A DNA stretch of 16,027 nucleotides from Zymomonas sp. (GTDB lineage: Bacteria; Pseudomonadota; Alphaproteobacteria; Sphingomonadales; Sphingomonadaceae). The stretch lies in NCBI GenBank assembly GCA_027489105.1, contig JAIYAJ010000530.1, positions 1-16,027 on the forward strand. Direction: 5' to 3'. Positions 1-5,889 of this stretch are shown here, in pieces. Each line of letters opens with the position of its first letter. Within the stretch, counting starts at the first letter, position 1. The notes below the pieces were generated by a model. That model did not search any database and was not told where the DNA came from. It worked only from the letters and a program-made list of their open reading frames with translations. The translations under genes were made by a program, and so were the position numbers.

Positions 1-302
1 CAGTCCTGAGCCAGGCGGGCGAGGGCGTCATAGATCGAGGAGTCGCCGTGCGGGTGATAATTGCCCATCACGTCGCCGACGATCTTCGCTGACTTGCGAT
101 AGGGACGGCCCGCGACGAAGCCGCCTTCCTGGCACGCGTACAGGATGCGGCGGTGGACCGGCTTCAGGCCGTCGCGCACATCCGGAAGGGCGCGCGACAC
201 GATCACCGACATCGCATAGTCGAGATAGCTCGACTTCATCTCGTCGACGATCGAGATCGGAGAAATATCGCTGTTTTCGATGGGCGGCAGTACGCTGGCC
301 AA
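1..302 (-). CDS. gyrA: DNA gyrase subunit A, N-terminal part (runs off the window)
   Basis: Only the first 100 residues are present; the gene continues past the left edge. GyrA forms an A2B2 type II topoisomerase with GyrB that introduces negative supercoils into DNA. Visible landmarks are [20 protein letters not shown] (residues 19-38), [15 protein letters not shown] (41-55) and the quinolone-resistance-determining stretch [10 protein letters not shown] (83-92). The residues matching E. coli Ser83 and Asp87 are Ser88 and Asp92, so neither classical resistance substitution is present. The IVDEMK...[22 protein letters not shown] block favours GyrA over ParC. The start is TTG at 302: an in-frame TAA lies two codons upstream and no ATG or GTG lies between it and the conserved core. 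The Shine-Dalgarno sequence is weak. Confidence 0.93.
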   Translation of the reverse strand, partial: MASVLPPIENSDISPISIVDEMKSSYLDYAMSVIVSRALPDVRDGLKPVHRRILYACQEGGFVAGRPYRKSAKIVGDVMGNYHPHGDSSIYDALARLAQD

Positions 303-336
303 GTCTTACGGTCCGTCTGTTTGAAGCGCCAAAACA

Positions 337-349
337 CCCCGGAACGGGG
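337..349 (-). terminator. Small hairpin followed by T-rich stretch between the 57-aa gene and gyrA
   Basis: On the minus strand CCCCG-TTC-CGGGG forms a 5-bp GC stem with a 3-nt loop, followed by TGTTTTGG. It lies downstream of the small membrane-protein gene and upstream of gyrA, so it could be a weak intrinsic terminator. The stem is short and the T-run is interrupted. Confidence 0.35.
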
Positions 350-396
350 CGTCAGATGCTCCTAACGGACGATGTGCCTCATGGCTAGTGCAATGC

Positions 397-425
397 GCCC
401 GGACCACATCGCTGCGTGGTCGGGC
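397..425 (-). terminator. Strong hairpin just downstream of the 57-aa gene
   Basis: GCCC(G)GACCAC at 397-407 pairs with GTGGTCGGGC at 416-425. This gives ten base pairs with one bulged G and an 8-nt loop. It starts about 20 nt past the stop codon of the small membrane protein. There is no U-tract, so it could be a transcript-end stabiliser or a Rho-assisted terminator rather than a classical intrinsic one. Confidence 0.45.
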
Positions 426-446
426 GTAGGGCATGACAGATAAGGA

Positions 447-620
447 TCAGCTCGCCAGCATATAGACGGCCAGCACCATCGCGAAGGCGATGATCACCAG
501 TCCGAGGCCCCAGCCGAGGACATTGCGGGTCACGTGCGGGGTCGCGCCGGCCCGCGCCTCCTCGGTAGTGAGATGCACGGCTTCCTGATCGCTGCCGTCG
601 GGGCGCACATGCGTGTTCAT
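447..620 (-). CDS. Small single-span membrane protein (57 aa), function unknown
   Basis: This is a short gene of 57 codons. The N-terminal half is hydrophilic (MNTHVRPDGSDQEAVHLTTE), followed by EEARAG. A single strongly hydrophobic segment at about residues 35-56 contains GWGLGLVIIAFAMVLAVYML, and the chain ends AS. This predicts one membrane-spanning helix with a cytoplasmic N-terminus. The start ATG at 620 follows TGGAGAG on the minus strand at suitable spacing. Codon third positions are mainly G or C, as expected for real genes here. From general familiarity, similar tiny proteins with a TxEEARxG stretch before one helix are common in alphaproteobacteria, but I know of no assigned function. 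It lies 77 bp downstream of yaaA on the same strand and may be co-transcribed. A hairpin follows its stop. Confidence 0.75.
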   Translation of the reverse strand: MNTHVRPDGSDQEAVHLTTEEARAGATPHVTRNVLGWGLGLVIIAFAMVLAVYMLAS

Positions 621-697
621 GATGATCTCTCCACTTAGCTACCCGCAATCAACGGGTGGAGAGAGGGGATGTTCCTGCCGGGAGGCGGGCCGCAGGC

Positions 698-1459
698 TCA
701 GCGCTGTCTCACGAACCGCCAGACATGCTCGTCCGAGTCCGCCGCGACGAAGGCATAGCCGTCGCTGTCGAAACCCTTCAGATCTTCCGGCTTGCCGATG
801 TGATGCTCGCACATCCAGCGCGCCATCATCCCGCGTGCGCGCTTGGCGCCGAAGCTGTTGAAGACGAGCCCCTTCGGACCATTTTCGCGGAAGTCGATCG
901 TCACGATCCTGACGCCCTTGGGTGGGGCCTGTTCGACGACGTGCCAATATTCCTTGCTGGCGCAATTTATGATCGTGTCCGACCCTTCGGCCAGCAGATC
1001 GGCGGCGAGCGCATCCGACACCTTGCTGCCCCACATCGCATAGAGGTTCCGCGTCCGTCCGGGCGCCCAGCGCGTGCCCATTTCCAGCCGATAGGGACGG
1101 ATCTGGTCGAGCGGTTTCAGCAGCCCGTACAACCCCGACAGGATGCGCACATGATCCTGCGCATAGCGGATCGCCGGCGCGTCGAGGGTTCGCGCTTCCA
1201 GCCCGACATAGACGTCGCCCGAAAAGGCGAAGAGGGCAGGGCGCTCTTCCTGTCCGGCGAAGTCTGCATAGCGATCGGCGTTGAGCTGCGCGAGCTTGTC
1301 CGAAATGCTCATCAGCTTCGCGAGCTTCTTCGGACCAAGCCGCGCCGCCGCCTCGGCGGTGGCGAGCGCCTCGTCCGCGAAGCGCGGCATGGTCGGCGCG
1401 ACGTCCGGCAGCGGGGTGGAATAATCGAGGGATTTGGCGGGCGAAAGCAGCAGGAGCAT
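698..1459 (-). CDS. yaaA: Peroxide stress protein YaaA (UPF0246/DUF328 family)
   Basis: The 253-residue protein has the usual length for the YaaA family. In E. coli this family limits intracellular free iron and so protects against hydrogen peroxide damage. The N-terminus MLLLLSPAKSLDY matches the family's characteristic (L/I)SPAK(S/T)LD opening. Other conserved stretches are LMSISDKLAQLNADRY, FSGDVYVGL (near residue 82), LSGLYGLLKPLDQIRPYRLEMGT, NCASKEYW and IDFRENGPKG. There is no signal peptide, so it acts in the cytosol. The ATG at 1459 is the natural start because the conserved core begins directly after it, although the Shine-Dalgarno sequence (AGGG) is modest. It is divergent from the TPR-protein gene across a 196-bp intergenic region. 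No obvious OxyR-type site was recognised. Confidence 0.95.
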   Translation of the reverse strand: MLLLLSPAKSLDYSTPLPDVAPTMPRFADEALATAEAAARLGPKKLAKLMSISDKLAQLNADRYADFAGQEERPALFAFSGDVYVGLEARTLDAPAIRYAQDHVRILSGLYGLLKPLDQIRPYRLEMGTRWAPGRTRNLYAMWGSKVSDALAADLLAEGSDTIINCASKEYWHVVEQAPPKGVRIVTIDFRENGPKGLVFNSFGAKRARGMMARWMCEHHIGKPEDLKGFDSDGYAFVAADSDEHVWRFVRQR

Positions 1460-1641
1460 GGTCGAGCCCTAACCGTGCAGAGGGCGCGGATCAACCTCGC
1501 CGGTTCAATATGCATTCAGCGAACGGTTATCATAGAGCGACGAGTTAAGCCGGTTCATTTCGGCCGCGCTTGTGCGCGGGCGAGGGAGCGATTAGTCAAC
1601 CGGCGTGTTTTACCGTCGGCCGTCCCTTTCGGCCGTCGATC

Positions 1642-1647
1642 AGGAGG
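1642..1647 (+). promoter_or_regulatory. Ribosome binding site AGGAGG for the TPR protein gene
   Basis: A perfect AGGAGG sits 8 nt before the ATG at 1656 and fixes that start. Just upstream, the octamer CGGCCGTC occurs twice in direct orientation, at about 1618-1636. The remaining divergent intergenic DNA back to 1460 shows no promoter I can call confidently. Confidence 0.8.
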
Positions 1648-1655
1648 CCTGAAGA

Positions 1656-2930
1656 ATGAGATCCACGTCCCGCTATGCGCTTGTTGCGGCGCTTGGCTTC
1701 GCGCTTACCGCCGTTGCGCCGGGTGCCCCTGCCTTCGCCAAGAAGAAGGAAGAGGCTGCGACCCCGCAGCTCAAGATCGGCGACGCAGTCCGCAAGCCGC
1801 TGGCGGAAGCCGACGCCGCGACCAAGGCGAAGAATATTCCCGCCGCCGAAGCCGCTCTTGCGCAGGCGAGGCAGGCCGCGAAGACCCCCGACGAGCAGTT
1901 CGTCGTCGCGCAATATGGCCTCAACGCTGCCCAGGCGAGCGGGGATCAGGCCAAGTTGTCGGCTGCGCTCGACGAAATGATCACGACGGGCGAGGCGGCC
2001 GGCAAGCTGCCCGACGACCAGCGCGCCAAATTCTACTGGTTCCAGGGCCAGTTCGCTTATCAGGCCAAGAATTATGCGAAGGCCGAAGCGGCGCTGACCA
2101 AGGCGATCGCGGCGGGTTCGACCGAGGCCGACGCTTATGCGGTCCTCGCCGACGTTCAGAACCGCAACGGCAAGCCCGCCGAGGCGCTCACGACGCTGCA
2201 GAAGATCATCCAGACCAAGGCCGCCGCCGGCCAGCCCGTCCCGACCGACTGGTATGGCCGTGGCGCCGACATCGCTTCGCGCGCCAAGCTGCCGGGCGAG
2301 TTCGTGAAGATTACGACCTCCTGGCTGACCGCCTATCCGGTCAAGCAGAACTGGCATGATTCGCTGTTCATCTATCGCCAGATGGCGGGCCTCTCGGGTG
2401 AGAATGATCTCGACCTGCTGCGCCTGGCCCGTGCGGTCGACGCCCTGCCGCTGTCGGCGCAGTCCAACTATGTCGACTATGCGCTCGCCGTCTATCTGCG
2501 CTTCCCGAACGAAGCCGTCGACGTCCTCAACGAAGGCATCAAGGCAGGTAAGCTGAACCCGGCGACGAGCCAGAACACCCGCGAGATCATCGCCCTGTCG
2601 CAGCCGAAGCTCGGCCCGGACAAGGCCTCGATCCCGGCGGCGGTCACTGCTGCGAACGGCCCGAAGGCGACCTTCAAGTCGGCGATGACCACCGCCGATC
2701 TGCTCTACGGCTACAAGGATTTCGCCAAGGCGGCGGACATCTACAAGATCGCGCTGACCAAGCCGGGCGCGGACGCCGCGCAGGCGAACTACCGTCTCGG
2801 TCTTGCTCTGGCCCAGGCCGGCGACAAGGAAGGCGCCAAGGCGGCCTTCGACGCCGCTGGCACTGCCGGCAATTACGGCATTCTGTCGCAATATGCGAAG
2901 GTGTGGGTCGACCACCCCGCCGCGTCCTGA
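1656..2930 (+). CDS. Exported tetratricopeptide-repeat protein
   Basis: A 424-residue protein. The first 28 residues form a Sec signal peptide: basic MRSTSR, a hydrophobic core, then cleavage after APAFA before KKKEEAA, which predicts a periplasmic protein. The mature part is almost entirely helical, rich in Ala, Lys and Gln. TPR-like helix pairs are visible at about residues 122-155 (FYWFQGQFAYQAKNYAKAEA), 158-190 (ADAYAVLADVQNRNGKPAEA), 344-370 (GYKDFAKAADIYKIAL) and 374-402 (ANYRLGLALAQAGDKEGAKA). No catalytic motif is seen, so a scaffolding or protein-interaction role is the most that can be said. The start is supported by a perfect AGGAGG 8 nt upstream. It is monocistronic, with a strong terminator 16 bp past the stop. 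Similar hypothetical TPR proteins are common in sphingomonads, but I do not recognise a named one. Confidence 0.88.
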   Translation: MRSTSRYALVAALGFALTAVAPGAPAFAKKKEEAATPQLKIGDAVRKPLAEADAATKAKNIPAAEAALAQARQAAKTPDEQFVVAQYGLNAAQASGDQAKLSAALDEMITTGEAAGKLPDDQRAKFYWFQGQFAYQAKNYAKAEAALTKAIAAGSTEADAYAVLADVQNRNGKPAEALTTLQKIIQTKAAAGQPVPTDWYGRGADIASRAKLPGEFVKITTSWLTAYPVKQNWHDSLFIYRQMAGLSGENDLDLLRLARAVDALPLSAQSNYVDYALAVYLRFPNEAVDVLNEGIKAGKLNPATSQNTREIIALSQPKLGPDKASIPAAVTAANGPKATFKSAMTTADLLYGYKDFAKAADIYKIALTKPGADAAQANYRLGLALAQAGDKEGAKAAFDAAGTAGNYGILSQYAKVWVDHPAAS

Positions 2931-2946
2931 TCGACAAACCAATGAG

Positions 2947-2983
2947 AAAAGCCCCGGTCGGAGCGATCCGGCCGGGGCTTTTT
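2947..2983. terminator. Bidirectional intrinsic terminator between the TPR gene and the Lrp gene
   Basis: AAAAGCCCCGGTCGG pairs with CCGGCCGGGGCTTTTT around the loop AGCGAT. This gives an 11-bp stem with one G-U wobble. A run of five T follows on the plus strand and TTTTCTC on the minus strand. It lies between two convergent genes (stops at 2930 and 3010), so it can serve both. Confidence 0.9.
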
Positions 2984-3009
2984 CATGGCTTCATCGCTCG
3001 AAGGCGGTA

Positions 3010-3486
3010 TCAGGCGCCGTCGACGGGAATCCCCGGCACGTCCTTCGACGTGCGGATGGTGAGTGAGGTCTTCACGCTCGCGACATTGGGCGCGGTCGTC
3101 AGCTGCGAGGTCAGGAACTGCTGGAAGGCCTGAAGGTCGTGGGCGACGATCTTCAGGATGAAGTCGATCTCGCCGTTCAGCATGTGGCATTCGCGCACCT
3201 CCGGCAGGGCGGCGACATGGCTTTCGAACTGGCGCAGATCTTCCTCTGCCTGGCTGCGCAGCGAAACCAGCGCGAACACGGTGATGCCATAGCCGAGCGC
3301 GGCTGCGTTGAGCCGGGCATGATAGCTCTCGATGACGCCCGCTTCCTCGAGCGCACGGACGCGGCGGAGGCAGGGCGGTGCGGTCAGACCGGCCTTGCGC
3401 GCCAGATCGACATTGGTCATCCGGCCGTCCTCCTGCAGCTCATGGAGGATGGTTCGATCGATAGCATCAAGCGAGGGTGCCGACAT
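3010..3486 (-). CDS. Lrp/AsnC family transcriptional regulator
   Basis: A 158-residue protein of the typical length for this family of small amino-acid-responsive regulators. The N-terminal winged helix-turn-helix covers about residues 5-55 (LDAIDRTILHELQEDGRMTN, then DLARKAGLTAPPCLRRVRAL). A linker with GVIESYHARLNAAALG follows, then a C-terminal RAM/AsnC ligand-binding and oligomerisation domain at about 65-145, including EVRECHMLNGEIDFILKIV. Such proteins form octamers that bind DNA and sense amino acids. The ATG at 3486 is chosen because AAAGG lies 7 nt upstream and MSAPSLDAIDR is the usual N-terminus. An in-frame TTG at 3501 would add five residues. It is divergent from the histidine kinase at 3665 across an unusually AT-rich stretch. 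Its target is unknown. A link to the amine-oxidation cluster downstream is conceivable but unsupported. Confidence 0.95.
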   Translation of the reverse strand: MSAPSLDAIDRTILHELQEDGRMTNVDLARKAGLTAPPCLRRVRALEEAGVIESYHARLNAAALGYGITVFALVSLRSQAEEDLRQFESHVAALPEVRECHMLNGEIDFILKIVAHDLQAFQQFLTSQLTTAPNVASVKTSLTIRTSKDVPGIPVDGA

Positions 3487-3560
3487 GGAGTAACCTTTCA
3501 ACGATTACCCCATTCCTTAGAATAAAGTTACGGTCTCCTGCAATAAAAATAGAAGGCTGC
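3487..3560 (-). promoter_or_regulatory. AT-rich divergent control region upstream of the Lrp/AsnC gene
   Basis: The interval holds TTAGAATAAAGTTACG and CAATAAAAATAG, clearly AT-richer than the roughly 66% GC surroundings. On the minus strand TTGCAG (-35-like) and TTCTAA (-10-like) lie about 16 nt apart upstream of the Lrp start. This is a plausible promoter, and probably the site of autoregulation as is common for Lrp-family genes. Exact elements are uncertain. Confidence 0.4.
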
Positions 3561-3664
3561 GATGCCGACCAAAGCCCCTTTGCGCGGCGGGCGGTTGCGT
3601 TCTACTATGAAGCGAAGGGGGACCGGTTCGGTTCATTCGTTCGGCACCGATCGGAGGCGGGCCT

Positions 3665-5548
3665 TTGCGGTTTGACGATATGTTGGCCACCTTGCTGGCA
3701 CAGCCGACGCCGACGGTCGACGCGCGCATATTTTTGTGGCGGCAGGTCGTGGACGTGCTGGCGCAGGGGCGGGGCCATCGGGTCGACGATCCGCTTGTCG
3801 ATGCCCCGCGCGCGGTCGACGCCTATAATTTCCTGCGCGCCACCCGGCCGGAAATTCCCGCCGATCTGCGCCTTGCCGCAGGACGGGGGCTTGCCGGGCG
3901 TCGCGTTCCGCCCGAACTCGTCCTGCTGTTCGCCGAGGATCTGCCGCACATCGCGGCGCCGATGCTGGGCCATGTCTTGCTGTCGTCGCAGCAATGGCTC
4001 GACCTCCTGCCTCGCCTGTCGCCCAGCGCGCGCAACCTGCTGCGCAATCGCCGCGACCTCGGGCGTGCGGTCGAGCAGGCGCTCGAAGGCTTCGGCTCCA
4101 CCGATTTCCTGATCCAGGGGCCCGTCGAAGCCTCTCCCTCCGCATTGGCGCCGCTTGCTGCGCCGATCGATGCACTCAAGGCGTCGGCCGAAATGGTGGC
4201 GCCCGCTGTCGCCGCATCGACGCCGGCCGACATGCCCTTCGCAGCATCCTTCGCTCCCCAGGCATCGCCACCGCTTGCCCATTATGATGTCGAGGGCGAT
4301 GCGGAACCCGTTGTCACGGCAGCGATCCCCGATCTGCCAGAGCCTCCCTCGGCGCCGGGCGACAGCCAGATCAGGGAGCTTCTCTCCCGTATCGAAACCT
4401 TCCGCACCCGCTATCCCGCTCCGGGTCCGGGGGATGTGGCGGGGGAGGCGGCGGCCGAGGCGTCGGAGGACGCCGCCGACGTGCCGCCGCATGCCGAGAA
4501 TTTCCGGTTCGAGACCGGCGTCGATGGCGTGATCTGCTGGGTGCAAGGCGTTCCGCGCGGCCCGGTGATCGGCGAGACGATCGCGGTCGCGGCACATCAG
4601 ACCGACCATGGCGTCGATGGCCATGCGGCCGGCGCCTATCGCAGCCGCACGCCCTTCCGCGACGCGCGCCTGACAATAGCCGGGCGTGGGCCGGCCTCGG
4701 GCGAGTGGCGCATCTCGGCGGTGCCCTTTTTCGATCCCAAGGACGGCCGTTTCAGCGGCTATCGGGGAACCGCCCGCCGCCCCCGCGCCGACGAGAATGC
4801 CGCCAGCCTCTCGACGCCCCGGCCGGCGACGGAAGAGCCCGCCGTGCAGGATTCGCTGCGCCATCTGGTCCACGAGCTGCGTACGCCGCTCAACGCGATC
4901 ATCGGCTTTTCCGAGATGATCGAGGGGCAGGTTCGGGGACCGGCCGCTGCACCCTATCGCAGCCGCGCGCAGGAGATATTGGAGCAGAGCAAGAAGCTGC
5001 TCAGCGCGGTCGAAGATCTCGATCTCGTCGCCCAGGCCAAGCCGGTCGAGCAGGGCATGGCGGCCGATGCCGTCGACCTGTCGGCGATCCTCGCGCGCCT
5101 TCACGGCAGTTTCGAAGAGGTGGCGTCCGAGCGGGCGAGCGGGATCGCCTTCCGCATCGATCCGACCCTGCCGCCTGTCGCCGTCGACGCAGCGACGGTG
5201 GAGCGCATGCTCTCCCGTCTGCTTGCCGCGACCATCGCCATGGCGGGGGAGGGCGAACGGATCAGCGTCGATCTGCAGCGCGACCCGCGCCGCGCGAGCC
5301 ATTTGCTGCTGACCGTCCTGCGCCCGCGCGCGCTCGACGGGCGAGACGAGAAGATGCTGCTCGACCCCGGCTACAATCCCGGCGGCAACTGGCCCGACGC
5401 ACCGGTGCTCGGCCTCGGCTTCGCGCTCCGCCTCGTGCGCAACCTCGCCATCGCGAGCGGCGGCATGCTCGAGATCGATTCGACGCGCTTCTATCTCAGC
5501 CTCCCGCTCGACGATCGCGGCGGCCGCGCTGAACAGGGCGCGCGCTGA
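3665..5548 (+). CDS. PAS-domain sensor histidine kinase with degenerate ATP-binding domain
   Basis: A 627-residue protein with no signal peptide or membrane span, so cytosolic. Residues 1-150 are helical with repeated Leu/Arg-rich segments and resemble a HEAT-like or DUF2336-like module. Residues 150-275 are a low-complexity Ala/Pro linker. A PAS-like domain spans about 278-372, ending GEWRISAVPFFDPKDGRFSG, and is followed by YRGTARR. The HisKA dimerisation domain (about 395-460) has the H-box HELRTPLNAIIGFSEMIEG with phospho-acceptor His403. The following ATPase domain is eroded. The N-box Asn is Ala522 (RLLAATIA), and the DxGxG loop has no counterpart, while a G2-like VLGLGFALRLV remains at 581-591. 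Autophosphorylation is therefore doubtful; it may be a phosphatase, a modulator or a DivL-like pseudokinase. The start is TTG at 3665, supported by GGAGG 7 nt upstream. No response-regulator gene is adjacent. Confidence 0.88.
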   Translation: MRFDDMLATLLAQPTPTVDARIFLWRQVVDVLAQGRGHRVDDPLVDAPRAVDAYNFLRATRPEIPADLRLAAGRGLAGRRVPPELVLLFAEDLPHIAAPMLGHVLLSSQQWLDLLPRLSPSARNLLRNRRDLGRAVEQALEGFGSTDFLIQGPVEASPSALAPLAAPIDALKASAEMVAPAVAASTPADMPFAASFAPQASPPLAHYDVEGDAEPVVTAAIPDLPEPPSAPGDSQIRELLSRIETFRTRYPAPGPGDVAGEAAAEASEDAADVPPHAENFRFETGVDGVICWVQGVPRGPVIGETIAVAAHQTDHGVDGHAAGAYRSRTPFRDARLTIAGRGPASGEWRISAVPFFDPKDGRFSGYRGTARRPRADENAASLSTPRPATEEPAVQDSLRHLVHELRTPLNAIIGFSEMIEGQVRGPAAAPYRSRAQEILEQSKKLLSAVEDLDLVAQAKPVEQGMAADAVDLSAILARLHGSFEEVASERASGIAFRIDPTLPPVAVDAATVERMLSRLLAATIAMAGEGERISVDLQRDPRRASHLLLTVLRPRALDGRDEKMLLDPGYNPGGNWPDAPVLGLGFALRLVRNLAIASGGMLEIDSTRFYLSLPLDDRGGRAEQGAR

Positions 5549-5566
5549 TCCACCCTCTGTTGCGAG

Positions 5567-5626
5567 GCGTGCGACGCACGCACGACCCTTGCCGCCGCCG
5601 CCGCCCTTCGCTATCGCCGGGCGGCG
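5567..5626 (+). terminator. Two GC hairpins between the kinase gene and the tRNA gene
   Basis: GCGTGC-GAC-GCACGC at 5567-5581 is a perfect 6-bp hairpin starting 19 bp past the kinase stop. CGCCGCCC at 5599-5606 pairs with GGGCGGCG at 5619-5626, giving 8 bp. Neither has a U-tract. They may end the kinase transcript or shape the tRNA leader. Confidence 0.35.
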
Positions 5627-5633
5627 CTGGTCG

Positions 5634-5709
5634 GGGCCTGTAGCTCAACGGTTAGAGCTGGCCGCTCATAACGGCTAGGTTGCGGGTTCGAGTCCTGCCG
5701 GGCCCACCA
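5634..5709 (+). tRNA. tRNA with anticodon CAT, probably tRNA-Ile2 (lysidine type)
   Basis: A complete 76-nt cloverleaf. The acceptor stem is GGGCCTG (5634-5640) with CGGGCCC (5699-5705), including one U-G wobble. U8 and A9 are followed by a D stem GCTC/GAGC around AACGGTTA. The anticodon stem GGCCG/CGGCT encloses the loop CTCATAA with anticodon CAT at 5667-5669. The variable loop is AGGTT and the T arm is GCGGG-TTCGAGT-CCTGC. Discriminator A and an encoded CCA end it. G1-C72 pairing excludes initiator tRNA-fMet. The 8-nt D loop and CTCATAA...GGT layout resemble E. coli ileX more than elongator Met, so tRNA-Ile2 is favoured. It would need TilS to convert C34 to lysidine and read AUA codons. 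Elongator tRNA-Met remains possible. Confidence 0.95.
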
Positions 5710-5822
5710 GCGCGATCCTCCCTATCTCTTTCTTCCCCGGTTCGTCGCCAAGCCGAGCGGCCGCCTTGGCTCTGTTCTATCCGCTCTCCGGATGCCCCCA
5801 ACCGGCTGGCGGAGAGTCGCAA

Positions 5823-5835
5823 TACGTAAAATGCG
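5823..5835 (+). promoter_or_regulatory. Candidate operator TACGTAAAATGCG upstream of the DAO-like gene
   Basis: The element lies 55 bp before the ATG at 5890. Its first 11 bases fit TACGYAAAAYG, as does the element at 11087 in the ridA/receptor divergent region. The surrounding interval 5710-5889 is the only upstream DNA of the DAO-cytochrome operon. Binding by the LuxR-type regulator encoded at 9554 is a guess. Confidence 0.35.
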
Positions 5836-5889
5836 CCATTGGCCCCCCGGCGGGGCACCCGCAACTTTCCGGAATTGCAGGGGAAGCAA

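Noticed and set aside
656..2359. Long open frame on the plus strand across yaaA and the start of the TPR gene
   Set aside because: It runs antisense to yaaA and then out of frame through the TPR gene. Its product is Arg-rich with no recognisable domain. High GC produces such shadows.
1596..2942. 448-codon open frame on the minus strand opposite the TPR gene
   Set aside because: It mirrors the well-supported TPR gene with a signal peptide and perfect ribosome site. The antisense product is low-complexity Gly/Arg/Leu.
3605..5302. 565-codon open frame on the minus strand opposite the PAS kinase gene
   Set aside because: The kinase frame contains clear PAS and HisKA motifs, while the antisense product has none.
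5634..5709. Initiator tRNA-fMet
   Set aside because: The first acceptor pair is G-C rather than the mismatch typical of initiator tRNAs, and the anticodon stem lacks the three consecutive G-C pairs.
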